A stretch of 64,000 nucleotides of DNA from Cichorium intybus (taxonomy: Eukaryota; Streptophyta; Magnoliopsida; Asterales; Asteraceae): positions 81,651,994-81,715,993 of the forward strand of contig CM042013.1 of assembly GCA_023525715.1 (NCBI GenBank), in the 5' to 3' direction. Under the pieces are notes generated by a model, which saw nothing but the letters and a program-made list of their open reading frames with translations, had not been told where the DNA came from and did not search any database. Positions 32,331-45,880 of the stretch are shown here, piece after piece. Both the position numbers and the translations under genes were made by a program. Numbering within the stretch: position 1 is the first letter of the stretch; the number at the start of each line of letters is the position of its first letter.

Positions 32331-35300
32331 ACTCTCCCCTACGTAACGAGATTTCGTCCTCTAGATCATTTTTTAATCGTCCAGACCATGTGCCTAATCC
32401 TCATACTATTCCATGACCATTGACAACTCCTAGGATGCCTAAAATTCCATTATCAGAAGGAACTTGCTTCAGAACCTTGAAGAGGAAGATCACGAAAAAC
32501 CCAGACGATAATTCACCCAACCCAAATCTCACGCCTTGACGCTCGAGAACATCACCGACCACCCCAAGCCTATTTCATGCCATCGTACAAGCTCCAGACT
32601 CCCACCGTCTGAAAGTGCTTACAAAGCCCCATGACTAACACGTCTAACATGCATCACCTCAACATTGACAAGAATGTATAAATCCAGGTGAGCTATTCAT
32701 ACAGCTCCAACCGCAGGTCTTCCAACCCACAGACACCATATCCAAAGACTATTTATACAATCGGGGTCTAACACATAGTGCACAATGCATACACATTCCA
32801 TCAGGCTATTCTCACATTATCAGTACCTAAGGACTCTCATGCTCTTTTTTGATATGTCTAGCTCATAGGCTAGACATCAGGTTCCCCAATCCGTCTGCCA
32901 TGTAAGACTCACAGGTTCCCCATTCCGTACAGCTTACAGTTGAACTCACAAGCCTTTCCCTGTTCCACCTTAAACGACTATCGGGTTCCCCATTCCGTCC
33001 CGCTTACAGTCAGACTCGTAGTCCTTCTGCAATTCATAATGTCCCTCACTCGCGAGAACTGATCAAGAGACTGATCATAACACCTATCACATAACAATCC
33101 GCCCACAGGGCTACACACGACCTTCTTAACCCCGATTCCTAACTCATATTCCTAGAGTCAACTATCCCAACATTGACAACAATCACAGGAAGAAATTTTC
33201 ATCCAACCCTCTAACACAAGACTACTACACATGGTCCCCCACTCACGCCTGCCTTGTGACGTCGGTTCCGTCCAACCTCCTGGGTTTCGTCAACCCTAAC
33301 TCTGTCAGTCGTAGGGCATATTATAACCCTTATAGGGTCTCAAACACCGCCCATCCATGCCGACTTTCCCAACCAGACAGTCACAGAACTACCATCCAAT
33401 CTAATGGTCAATCCTTAGGCCACATCGGTCTTATCGTACCCAAAACCCTACGTCCTACCCCGGAGTACACGACCTGATCGACCCCAATAGAGGAGACGAA
33501 CCAAAGTCATAGTCGAATAGGAACCATGGCAACACTCCCTAACAAATCAGTCAACATGCCGATTTCCATACTAGCTCCACTTGAATATCGTATCGTCCTA
33601 ACGACCATAATTCCATAATACGACAAAACTAATCCCTTTCCAGATGTCTGCCTTAAGCCAACCCGACCTCTACACATATAACCTTGCTTCCCTAAGGAGG
33701 AACCCCTTCATACCTTGATGATCATGGCCCAAACCGAAGCCAATATGGTTCAAAACCTCACCCGCTTCCCAGGTCGGATACCCAAACGATCCTTATCACA
33801 CTGCCTAGAAACTCTACTAATCCCAAATGATTCTGACACAACCTTTCCATCCTCCCGAGAGACAATCCTGTAGAGTTGAGCTTAGCATCCCATTGCTAAA
33901 AAATCATGATACTCTTACTGATAGGTTAGTTAGTATTATTTAAACGAATGGGAATGAGTTGCCATTAGATATTTGGTTACCTAAATCTGAAACAAAGGAA
34001 TGAAATTACATGTATAAATGAGGAAAATTACTTGAAAATATGCATAAATATATACCAAGCAAGAATCAAATTGGAATTGATTGGTTTGTTCGAAATGAAC
34101 AACTTTGAGTTTCTGTCAAAGTTAAACATAGAGTAACAAAAATGAAATTACTTGGCATACATGTGAAACATGTTGAAATTGAGTTCGGATCCATATTATA
34201 CAGTGGTTATTAAGTTTTAAATTCCAAAGAATCAAGCTTTTTGGGATTTTGAGCTTAGTAAAAGTAGATCGGTTAGGAGACAACTTTGACATTGGTAAAA
34301 GTCATGAATTATATAAGAACAATGAAATTTCAAGTTTATGGCAAATAACTAGTAAAGCTTGATATATGAGAAGGATTTTGGTGTTCTAAATTGTAATAGA
34401 ACATGAAATTGGAATATATATTGGTTAATTGGTACAATGGAATGTGATTGGTTTTTATGGAAAATTGTAATTAGTTTCAAAACTAGTTATCCCTAGTGGG
34501 ACAAATCTTGTATGATATTGAAAATCAATAAATTATGATGAAAAGGATATTTATCAAAATTATCACTTGGAATGTAATTTTATAAGTTGTTGGAAAGTTA
34601 TAAATATAACTTAAAAGTCTAGAATAAACTTTCGAATTAGATTAGAGTTATGAATTCCAACTTTAATGAGACAATTTTAGTATATACGATAATTTTATAA
34701 AAGAGGACATATAATTGAACTTAAATGAAATTTATGGAGTGTTGTGAACACATTGCTATCAAATGGACAGAAAATATAATGTTTTAACAGTTTCTATTTT
34801 TAGAAACTCTATCGATTGAGATTTGTCAAAATGGCATACATGAGTAAAATGAAGGATGTTTTGACATCTAACCATTGAAGTAAACATATAAAGAAGTATG
34901 AATCATAATGTTGCTATAATAACATTCTAAAACTCAAGAATATCATAATTGGTCAAAGTGGGACAAAACGGGTAAAAATTGTTAAAACGATTATTATGCT
35001 TTTGTAAAGCATACTTAATTATTAGAATGGTTTGGGATAATGATTATGATGAATAGATTAACATAGTCATTGCTTGCTCGTGTAATATTTCTTTGACTGA
35101 TCTTTTTATGAATCAGTCTTTTAGAGATTGAAGCGTGTTAGGAATGGTTGAGGTCAAGAAAAAGTGGATTAGTGTACCTAGACATACCTTAGCTACTAAG
35201 GTGAGTGTATGAGGATTTTTCCCATCATGGAGTATATGGAAATAATAAGAAAACATATGTGTTTTTAAATCTATGTTTATGAAAATATTTAAAGATGTTT

Positions 35301-36253
35301 TCAAGGCATGTTATGTGTTCTGATTATGATTTCTTTTCAACAAGTATTTGCTTTACATGTCACATGATTAATGATGATAAACATGTTTTATCAAGTATTG
35401 CATAAAAGTCTTAGAAGTGTTATGACATGATTTTTATGCAAAGTTTATGATAGATCAAATTGTTAATGTTTATGGTATAATACATGCATCTCATGACACT
35501 CGTGATTTTGACTTGCGTAAAAGAAAAGTGGTGATCATGCATACATTGAATGTGAAATACATATGATTAAAGTAAGGTCCTAACATGTCCCTATAATAGG
35601 ACAACAAGACTCTATTGGGATGGTACCTCCCATTGCGAAGTAGAAGTCTTTTATGATGCACTCATATGATGATCTTTTCTCCTATTTTGGTAAGCTATAT
35701 GTCATGCAAGTGACATGGTCTTTATAGACCTATGATGCAGGTGGAAACCCGTAAGCTTTCATTAGAGTGCAATTTATGCATTGAATATACATTTATCATG
35801 CATGAAATAGGTTGAATTAAATGAATTGTTATGGAATTCTTTTGAAGTAAATGATTATTTTATGATTTGTTATGAAGGGCTTTTAAAAATAAGGTGTCAT
35901 TTTTATGACTTATATTTGAAAAGGAGTTTTAAAGAAAAGAGTTCTTTCTAAGACTTAATTTTGTTTAAGGGAATTGAAAGTGAAGTGGTGCTTATGTGCG
36001 TTGAATAGTATAGGCTTTTAAAAGCAAAATAAATGACTTATTAAAAGTGATTTGAAAGATATTTTGAGTCAAAACCCATGTAACTATTGGAACTAATGCC
36101 CAAGAATTATTATATAATGATATTGTTATTAACATATGATCCTATTAGGGTCACAACAATAACAAGAAGTCACCCACTTGATATTTTAATTCTTGTGAAT
36201 TTGATTCGAATTAAAATATCATAAACCTTGTAATTGTTATTTTATGTAAAAAT
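32331..36253. other. Unresolved retrotransposon-derived sequence
   Basis: The left part (to about 33900) follows the minus-strand PPT and should be the decayed pol region of that gypsy element, but no frame survives. Repeated phrases such as ggttccccattccgt appear near 32890, 32920 and 32990. From 33900 on the sequence is AT-rich, LTR-like, with no recognisable border. No gene is supported. Confidence 0.4.
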
Positions 36254-37022
36254 TGAAGGGTTTTCTATGCAATCAATGAACAAATAATTCCTATGGTTCA
36301 CATGTAACCCTAGAAAGATCTATGTTTTCTTCTATGAAGATAATAAACTAAAAACCTAAAGGAACAATTATTTCTAAAGATCAAAACTGAGAAAAACCAA
36401 CCTTTTGATCTTATGATCCCTAAAGCTAGCAGCACAAGTGTCCTGCCTCAAATGGTGTCACACCCAAAGCAATGGAGAAGACAGTCCAACAGAGTAATCA
36501 CAGTGAGAAAAGGCGTGAATTATGAGGAGCCAGAGGGTTCCTTTTATAGCCTCTTAGGGTTACACCTGAAACCCTAAGGAGCCTCCAAGTGGGCAAGCCT
36601 GTTGACCACTTGGACCAGATCCCTAAACCCTAATTAGGGTTTTCGCCAACCCTAGAGAAGCCTCCAAGGGTGGCGCCACTTTTGGCCCCTGGACTTCTCT
36701 TTGCCAGTTATTCAACTATTGAATAAATACAAACCAGTCCTCACACTTTTAATTGATTAATTTAATCACTAAATTAAATCCAATTAATTCTAGATTAAAT
36801 CTCAATTAATTATTATATTTTCTAATTAATATATTAACACTTAAATATATTAATAAACCATTTAATTAATTCTATTGATTTATTAAACAATTAATAAATC
36901 AACCTTTTACTCTACTGAACTCTATCCTGACCTCCAGCTATGAGGGCAACCCAAATGGACTTTGCTTCAATTAACAAGATAAATATAAATATAAAGTCAT
37001 GGCTTAGACACCTAATCCAACA

Positions 37023-37740
37023 GTCTCCCACTTGGATAAGTCTATGACTTGAATTTATCTTCTGATTAATTAACAACCTGCAGCTTCCAAGAAACTGCTG
37101 CCGAACTCTGACCCAGTCAGTTCTGTCCATATATAAGTGATCATATGATCCTTCGTCCAACAAGATATTTTCAGACACGAGACATGGATTGAGATCAATC
37201 TCTGTCCGATACTCTGTTTCTCGATTTCCGATTCTACTTATGACTTTCGGACTTCTAATTGAACACATCAACTTAGTCCAGGCTGGCCAGCACTTTAGTC
37301 AACTTCAAAATCATCGAGCGGCCTACATATATCTGTTTCCTATCAGGGTCAAGGAATGAATAAGCTTCGACTCATATGATTGTGTCTTTTACTTATCAAA
37401 TCGTACACAACAATGCGTTTTGTAACATCGAGTTACCGATGCGTTTTCGCATTATCAATGCACAATCGACTCGTAAATTTCAACTCATATGTCTCTGCTT
37501 CAAGATCATACGATATTATCGTCTCAACATTGCTCGTGATGTAATCCATGAAGCAATCTGTTGAGCGCGGGTTTATCCAATACTTAAATCTCTATTTCTA
37601 AGTACTCATGAACGTTGTAGCAGTCTTACTGCAATGTCTAACTCCTTAGACAATCTACAAACCAATTCACGACAGTCTTCGTTCATACTTACTCCCGAAA
37701 AGTATGAGCGACTGTGGACTTTTGAATAATCAAATTACTC
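37023..37740. other. Copia C interior, no coding capacity
   Basis: Sequence between the PPT and the inserted gypsy fragment. Short direct motifs are present but no frame resembling pol. Confidence 0.5.
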
Positions 37741-38269
37741 GAGAGAAGGTACCCCGATATGGTGCTCTGGATGGTGATATCAGGTAAGGAGGTGCAGCTC
37801 ACTCAGAAGTTTAGGAGAAGGTTCGTTATGTTGCGACACTAAAATTTGTTTCAGTACTATGCATCACCCTTAGAAGGATGGCTGTATGGGGAGATCACTG
37901 TAGACGCTTGAAGGAGTTCCTTTAGGATTACGTTCTTAGTTTGGTGGGAGTTGTAGTTCCTATGTAGCATTGGTAGAGTCCTTTATGATAATGGTTAGCA
38001 CACGAGAAATTGTCTCTTGTGCAAGAAGTCGTACGGGAGAGGGTGTCAGGATATCTATGTGTTCAAGAAGAGATTGTAGACTGATTTGAGCCGGAAGAAG
38101 AATCATGATAATATGTAGTGATAGGACCTGAGTTTATCGGTCGGAGTTTTGTCGTTAATGTACCGATGTACTGGAAAGTTAGACCCCGGGTATACCGGAT
38201 CGTTGTTAGTGTAGTAGATAGAATCTATGGTTCAGTCAGGCTCGTGGTAACTTCTAGATTTCTTAGTTA

Positions 38270-38808
38270 AGGCTGTGCAAGGCGACGTGTTCGGTAGCGT
38301 GCACTTGGGAGAGAAATTGCGATACGACTGTCCGATTTCGAGTTCTAAGTTGGAGGTTTTGTTCTTCTTAAGGTGTCGCCTTGGAAGAGAGTTATTCGTT
38401 TCAGGAGTCGAGGAAAGCTTGGCCCTAGGTACATTGGACCAAATCGAATCATCGCGCGAGTAGGTAAGGTAGCCTACCGGGTGAAGCTGCCCGAGCAGCT
38501 TGGCTAGATTCACGACACGTTCCACGTTTCCCGATTCAGGAAGTGTGTTGCCAATGAAATCTTAGTTGTGCCCTTGGAGGGTATCCAAATTGGCGAACGC
38601 TTAAATTATCGGGAGCGACCGGTTGCTATCAAAGAAAGGAAATAAAGACTTTACGAAATAAGACGATAGGGGTAGTTAAGGTGCAGTGGCAGCATCGTAA
38701 GGGGTCTGAATGGACTTGGGAACCCGAGGAAGAAAATGTGGAGGTATTACCCCAAGTTGTTTTCAGGCACAGATTTCGGGGACGAAATCCATTCAAGTGG
38801 GGGAGAAT
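38270..38808 (+). pseudogene. Gypsy integrase C-terminal relic
   Basis: Readable segments in order: VGKVAYRVKLPEQLG, HDTFHVSRFRKCVANE, GERLNYRERPVAI, then KVQWQHRKGSEWTWEPEEEN. Stops occur after the LPEQLG segment and at about 38643 and 38668. No catalytic core remains. Confidence 0.7.
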
Positions 38809-39784
38809 TGTAAGACCTGTTCCGCTGAGTCGCGGCCTGGAAGAATCCGCAGCGCGGCTTTAGGAAGAATCTAGAATCATGTAGGATTTGTACGCGCGGC
38901 GAGGTTCGAAAGAACCCGCGACGCGGTGCGCCTCTAATGTGAAAAACCCTAATTCGGATTTAAACGCCTATATAAAGGGTCCCAACCCTAGGGTTCGTGT
39001 TTTTGGAAGTTCTCTGGAGTGGAGTCGACTAGTTTCAGCAGATGCTCTTTGGTTCCGAGGCTTTGAAGTTTTGGAGGAAGAGATACAACGTGGGAAAAGG
39101 CTTGTAGTCAATCAGGTGCATTCCTCCGTTTTCCAGAAGCAAGGTAAAAGGATATTCCTTCTGATATTTCATTTCATTCCGTCATGTAGTGTTATCCCTT
39201 GGATAGTGATCTTAGATGGCTTGTAATACTTAGGGTTTTGGACCATGGACATGCATGGACTTGCATGTCCATAAGAGAGTGACCTTAGGGTAGTTTCTGA
39301 TCCCAGGAAGGGTGTAGAATGGAACCCTAATCGATGGCTGTACTGGTTAAGAGCAAAAAGAGGATTTCGGACTATTACGAATCCGCGACGCGGACAGGCA
39401 ATGTCGGCGACGCGGGTTCGAGTAAAACCCCGTAAGTGTAATGATAGTCCGCGACGCGTAAGGGAGAGGTCGCGCTGCGGCGAGCGACTGTTTGACCAAA
39501 AGCTTACTTTCGACCCATGGTTGTTAGCAAATGTTGGGTATGACCTTTAGGCAAGTCTATAGGAGTTTTGGTCAGTAATTAATATGTTGTGTATGTGGGA
39601 TTTAGGTGATAGGACGAGCCTAGTTTGGAATATTAGCAAATTATCCGGACGGTTGTGATTCAGGTGAGTATCCTCACCTTCCTCACCTTACTATATGATG
39701 TTGCATGTTAGGCATCTTGTGTGTTGTTTACAGTTATATGATTTGCTCTATACCTGTGGTTATTTGTTGTTGGGCTCAGTACTG

Positions 39785-39962
39785 ATGCGTGTCCCCTCGT
39801 AGCTGTTGTATGACGAGTTGGACTATTGCCTTGTCCCATAGCTGTTGTATGATGGGCTGGGCCATAATCGGGAACCCATAGCTATTGTATGATGGGTAGA
39901 ACCGCCCCGTGTCCATAGCTGTTGTATGATGGATGCCCGTAGCTGTTGTATGGTGGGTAGGG
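39785..39962. repeat. Five irregular TAGCTGTTGTATGATGGG repeats in the gypsy LTR
   Basis: The phrase (c/g)(a/g)tagct(g/a)ttgtatg(a/g)(t/c)g recurs five times within about 180 bp of the LTR, at spacings of roughly 25-42 bp. Confidence 0.8.
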
Positions 39963-40303
39963 TCGGGTCGTTTCCGAGGACGGTTGTTTAATGTGTGGGC
40001 ATGTATGGTAATTTGGGGATTCACTAAGCTTTAAGCTTACCCGTTGATTTTAAAACATTTTCAGGTACTTCAGTTGAAAAAAAAGGGGCGAGCTCGGCGT
40101 GACTGCGGTGCATCGCACATTAATGATTTGCAGTTGTATTATTAAATGATATTTTTATAATTATGGGACGTATACACTCTGGTAGTAGTTTTGATGAACA
40201 CCTTTTTAGCATGTTAATAAGATTACCTATGTTTTTACTTAAAATTTTTAAAGAAAATTTTTGATTGGAAATTGGGGCGTTACAAGGAAATTGGGGCGTT
40301 ACA

Positions 40304-41363
40304 AATTCCCAATGATTTCTCACATATGTACAAAATCCATTAAGTATTCCTAGCCATGTCATATCCTGAATCTGACTCACTATGCTCTAAGCATTAAATC
40401 ATCAAGACATGTTCATGACACTTCTGATCGATCCAAGAAATTTGTTGGATTCGATTTAGTCCTATTCCAAACCCTTTTGGAATCTTAGGATTACTTATAA
40501 TCCTTGTGTCACGACTTTTAAAAACTATATCCTTTCGGAGACTTTTCTTCATGCATCTTGAATCTTATCAAGATCATGCTTACTATGGCCAGGTCTATAC
40601 TGATGACGACATTTATCTGATATATGTCAATGGATTATGTGAGTATGTTGCACCTTTTATATCTCTCATGCCAAATCATCACACTTTGCAATGACAGGAA
40701 ACTATTTCCTAGGGCAATGCATCTTGAGTCTCATCAAGATCATTTTTGTAGAGTTTCGATCTATCTCATAGACGTTATAACCACCCGAGCATGCCGTATC
40801 TTTATTAAGTCTTTCATAGCGATCCGTATCTTAACACCAAGTCATTACACTTTGTAATGAAAAGAGACGTTTCCTAGAAACATTATGTAACACACATATG
40901 GAGATAATAGATAACAGCGACACTCCCACTGGCTTTGACACGGTTATGGACTATTCACAAAATCCAGAACCTTTGGCACATTTTGAGAATCCAAACCTTT
41001 CTGACATCTTAATGGATATCTTTCAACCCCTTTTCAAAATCCAATCCTTTGGCATATTTTGAGAATCTGAATATCCTTTCTTGCGAGATGCCCGTGGGGA
41101 AATCCCGGGCCCATGCACCTTTATACTGGCATATTCTTTGTGAGTCCCTATTAGTGTGCCGGTGATCCACACGCGCTCCACTAACGACTTACAATATGCA
41201 GTATCCTTTCGGATTTCATCTTCTATTGAGAGTGCTTCTCTCAGAGTCAATTACTTGACTCTGAGTATCGTCTCACTCAACCAGATGTTTTGAAGGTACG
41301 TTTCTGTCCATGCTGCTTTCGTTTGATGATTCAATTACTCCTACTGGTTTTTAGACCAGGTGT
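40304..41363. other. Copia C interior, no coding capacity
   Basis: Noncoding copia sequence. A short stretch (41150-41180) repeats the leader motif found at 53026 and 53106, so it may be a rearranged leader piece. No gene is supported. Confidence 0.45.
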
Positions 41364-43491
41364 TGACACGCCTAGGTCATCGTGCGGTCAAAAATAAGAG
41401 AAAACCTAACACAACTAGTATAGCGGTAGTCAGGGTCGATCCGCAGGAGCTTCGTGGTTAGGCTAGATGAGAGATTACCAACTAGTAGTGTCACAGCTAC
41501 AGTCGGAGGATCTGGTTTCTATCTTCCTAATCACTAGCAAACAAAAGCACTAATCAAACACACCCAAGCCAGGCTAAGCTATGCTCAAATGAACCTAGTC
41601 ACTTTCTGAAATCAGAAGTACATCTCTGAATCAGAAGCAATCAAAGGCATCCAAACTACCAAAACCAAGCAAAGCATAAACTAGCCACTAGCTAAAGTTC
41701 TACTGAACAGTTACTAGCCAAGGTTTAATGCTTACAAACTAACCTAATTAGCTATTGATTTCAGCTAAGGAAAACAGTCCCAACAAGGTCCAAAACAATT
41801 CAATAACCAATATCAAACATCCAAAACCAAACACAAGCATAAAACACCGAAAAGCTAAGATTAAATGTAACCAAATGCTTCTCATTCACTAAATCCGAAT
41901 TCCAATCACAAAAACAGTAACCAAATGTTTCAAAATCAGAAACCTAAGTGCTCAAAGTCAGTGGTTGTCACTCCCCAAGACTTTAGCTACAAAAACTAAT
42001 TGCTACTAAAAGGAAATTAAATCAAAAATCATAAAATACCAATTGTGAGCTTGCTGAAATGAAATCCTGGAGTCAAAGAGCTTCAAGGTCGATTTTACAC
42101 CCGGTCTTTGCTAGGGTTTTCGGCTGGAAATGCATCTATTTATACTTGCAAATTTCCCGCAACCGCGCCGCGCAGAAGTGAAATCCGCGGCGCGCGTACT
42201 GATCTCTTCCCGATTCTTCGGCATTTGAATGTGTTCCACCGCCTCAAGCCCGCGTCGCGCAGATAATGTTTCCGCGGCGTGCGTACGAGTTCTCTTGATT
42301 TTTCATTCTTTCCAAACTTCTTCCTTTTGCACGCTTTTAGTCACTGTTTCTATTCTTTTTCTCCAAACAAGTCCTGGCACGAAAAGTGAGAATACCCAGA
42401 CATATTTGATATAATTTTATCAAGAACAGGGCTCAACAACGCCTAAAATACTTGATATCACTAGGCGTTGTCAAACACCCCACACTTGTGCCTTGCTTGT
42501 CCCCAAGCAAGAGTGTTTTTAACAAATTATAATGAAGAATCAAACAATTTCTGACTGTGTTCAGTTTCAAAGTTTATTGCTTCTTGAGTTAGAGTGGAAT
42601 AGTTCGCGAAAACATAATTGACTTGTTGTTTGGAGTTCATGGCTTTCTAGAGAACCCTTGATTACAAATTTTCTGTCCACAATGAAGTGTACTTACTCAT
42701 TCAGATTCTAAAGGCCATTAAGGAATTGTCCATGACTTTCGATGTTGTCCGTGTAGCGAGCTTTCAGAAATACCATCCCAGACCAGACGATCTTAGGTGA
42801 TAAGGTGCATAAGTCCACCTATTTTAGACTTACCGGCTCGAACAACAAAGGCCACCGATTGACTTTTCCTTCCTAAATTCCAATCCTAAAACAGCTCAAT
42901 CTTCTAAACTCGTAAAACTCAACTTATTTGACTAACTAATAGCATGATCACAAATAAACAGTATTTCTTGAAAAATACTAATGCTATCACAATCACAAAC
43001 GATTCATTTCAAAATTGCAATTTATTAAAAATTTTGAAAAATATTGCTAAAAATTGAAAAATTGATCATTTCTGCAAAAATTTCAAAAAAATTCTCTTTC
43101 GACCGTCCACACCCCACACTTAAAACCGTACAACGTCCCCGTTGTACAAAATTATTTCAAAACAAGGGAGAAAGAGTTACCCATTTTTGGATGATAGACT
43201 GCTTGGTGCTCAATATCACAGGTATAATTACGTACAAATGGATCCTCGATTTCGTATTCTGGAGTTGTAGCGCTACAGTGAACACGCCGGTGGTCGAGAC
43301 AAGTGGAGGGGCATGGTGACCCCACACTTGTCTGAGACAACTCCTTCTCAAATTGGTATATCATGCATAACTTAACAAACAGATTAAAAGCACACATGAC
43401 AAATAAAACATGAACAAAAATATACAGATAGAGGTGTCATAAGTTTGTACATATATCCCCAAAAAAGAAAGAAAGAAAGGAAAAAAGTACA

Positions 43492-45628
43492 TCAATCACT
43501 ACCAGGTGGCCTGGAGGGTCCGGCCTCATGATCGTGGGTCCTGGCTGGGAATGGTCGGGGACGTCGGCCCTGCTGAGTGGCCAACTCCAAAAGTACCTCC
43601 CCGATCCACTCGAGCTGGTCCTGCATCCTCGCAACTCGGGCCTCCAACCGATGGATGGCCACTGAGTCCTCCTGTGGCTGTGTCGGGGCTGCGGGCTCTG
43701 GCGCTGGCTCTGGCCTCCTGCGTCTCCTGCCAGGCTGGGCATACGCGGGCTGAGGTGCCTGAGGAGGCTCCGTCGGTGCCCGGATGTACTGCCCCGGGCG
43801 CTGCAGCTCAATGAGCCGCATCCTCTCCAAAGTGCGTGCTGTAGTGCGCGATGGAGGCAGAGCAGTCAAAGAAGCTGCCACGGAGGCAGTAAGAATACCA
43901 TAGGAACAGGCCAGGCAGGTAATGAAATACCCCTGGCTAGTGGGCTGCTGGTGGAGGCGCCGGTAGAGTGGGTGGAGAGAGCAACCGCAAGGGCGAAGGG
44001 GAGATGGAGGAATCGGGACGGGTCGAGGAGAGCCCACAAAAATGTCATGTCATCGCCCGACACCTTCTCGCCTCCCTCCCGCTGCATGATGGAGGTGGAG
44101 ACGATCCGGTGCATGAGACGGTGAAGTGGATCGCGTAGGTGACTCTCCCTCGAGGTCCCTGCCTCGTACCTGACGTTGGACAATGGTGTCCAAATCTCCA
44201 TGTTGGGAGCCCTGTCCGGCTCCCCCTGAATGCAGGACCCGAATAACCGGGTGAAATAACGATGCTGGAGGTCTGCTGGAGTGTATAGGCCTGTGCGCCT
44301 CCCGAACTCCCGGAGGTTGCACTCCCTGTGCTCACCTCCCAAACGAAAGCGTACCAGCCTGGATCGTGGATCCGATGCCCTAGGAGCAAAATGGATAGTA
44401 GACAGGAACTCCAGGAGATGCTCCGTATAAACCACGTCTTCGTCTGTGGCCATGATCCTGTCACAGCCACGGCATGTGAATGATGCCTCCTCATGGGTCC
44501 AGGTGCGATGTAAGAATTGAAAGGTTTTCTGCAACTATGAACTAAAAATCCTAAGTTCACATGCAACCTATATAGATCTAAGTTTTTCTTCTAGTTAAAC
44601 ATATAACAATTCCTAAAAGGCCCAAAAAGAATTAAACTAAAAGAAAGATCAAGAAAAACCAACCTTTAGTGAATCTTGGAAGCAAAGCAACAGAAACCTC
44701 TTGCCTCAAATGTAGTCACACCCTAGCTTGGAGTTGTTGGCCGAAAATACCTTCTTAGAGAGCTTCAAAATCGTGGCTATAGGGTTAGGGTGAGCCTCCC
44801 TATTTATAGGATCCAAATGGTGATCAGATAAACCTTAAAGATAAACCTTTTTGAATTCAAATTAAGATAAGCCTTTATCTTAATAATTCAAACCCTTTTA
44901 TCCTCATTATCAAAATCGAAAATATATATGTTTCCATATATAATTTCGTTCACCACTCTCACTCACTCAACTGTCACTTACTCAACTATTGAATAATTAC
45001 AGTTTTAGTCCCTGCACCTTAATTAATCAATTTAACTGCCAAATTAATTCCAATTAATTCCAGAAAAATTTCTAATTAATTATTATAGTTTCTAATTAAT
45101 ATATTATCACTTAAATATATTAATAAACTATTTATTTAATTTCTATTGATTTATTAATCACATAATAAATCAATCTTTCTCTCTACCGGACTTTATGCCA
45201 ATCCTCCAACTATGAGGGCAACCCAAATGGACTATGCTACTATTAATTAGATAAATACTAATTATTAGTCATGGCTTAGACACCTAATCCAACAAGAATG
45301 GCTCCATCGCACCCCATAGTCCGGCGTCTCTCAGAATATCTCTATCAATGACTGTCGCCTCAAGAACCCGGCGAGCAGTCAATGCGTCCCTCCGCGAGGT
45401 GTACTCTGCCGAACTGGCAAGCTCCGCGGGGAACTGGAGGAAAGCATGCTCCAATCTGAACATCATCTTAGCAGTGGGAACAAAATGAGCAAGAAAAATT
45501 GCACGAAAAATTCGATAACCAGAGCTCCGAGTCGTGTGTGGGTCGTGTGAGCCGCGGCTTACCTTATAAAGGAGAAAACCGACTGATCGTTTACCGCGTT
45601 GCGGGTTTGCTCTTTGCGCATCGCGCAT
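43492..45628 (-). pseudogene. Athila-type ORF, split by a solo LTR and a frameshift
   Basis: Contains the Athila ORF hallmarks RFRLGGEHRECNLREFGRR, TGLYT and FITCLACSYGIL, then a Pro/Arg/Gln-rich tail. A solo copia LTR with duplicated AGAAT interrupts it at 44518-45294; the frame matches on the two sides once the insertion and its duplicated AGAAT are ignored. A second break near 44000 shifts the frame between the FLWALLDPSRF part and the downstream part. The role of this plant-specific ORF is unknown; it has been compared to an env-like position in other Athila elements. Confidence 0.7.
44518..45294 (-). mobile_element. Solo copia LTR, TSD AGAAT
   Basis: A 777-bp LTR of the same family as copia B and C (TGAAAGGTTTTC to CTAATCCAACA on the plus strand). 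AGAAT lies at 44513-44517 and 45295-45299. No internal sequence remains, so it arose by LTR-LTR recombination after insertion. Confidence 0.9.
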
Positions 45629-45880
45629 GTCACCAAATCAACCCCTGCGCATCGGGTTGGTTTACGATCCCGCGTCGCGTAATTCAAATACCTGCGGCGC
45701 AAACTTCAAAAAATTTCAAAACTTCTTAAATGACCCCACACTTATTTCAAACCGCTAGTACCTACAAAAAGATTGATGTATTTTTGTATTTTATTTTAAG
45801 AAATATATCCTAACTTATGACACGATGGATTGCCTCCCAACAAGCGCTAAGTTTAACGTCTTCAGCCAGACGTACTATTC

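Larger units (their letters stand above)
37741..40303 (+). mobile_element. 5'-truncated gypsy fragment: pol end plus 3' LTR
   Basis: Decayed integrase sequence contains IHDTFHVSRFRK and KVQWQHRKGSEWTWEPEEEN, the typical gypsy pol C-terminus. GGGGACGAAATCC and a GTGGGGGAGAAT purine tract follow. The LTR runs from TGTAAGACC (38809) to GGGGCGTTACA, ending at 40284 or, because a 19-bp end segment is duplicated, at 40303. A TATATAAAGG box lies near 38970. Several stops break the pol part. The 5' half of the element is missing. Confidence 0.75.

Noticed and set aside
33256..33477. 73-codon frame in the C-rich region
   Set aside because: No domain, lies in decayed gypsy interior, and the surroundings have no gene signals.
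43506..43814. Plus-strand frame in a GC-rich segment
   Set aside because: Shadow of the minus-strand Athila-type ORF.
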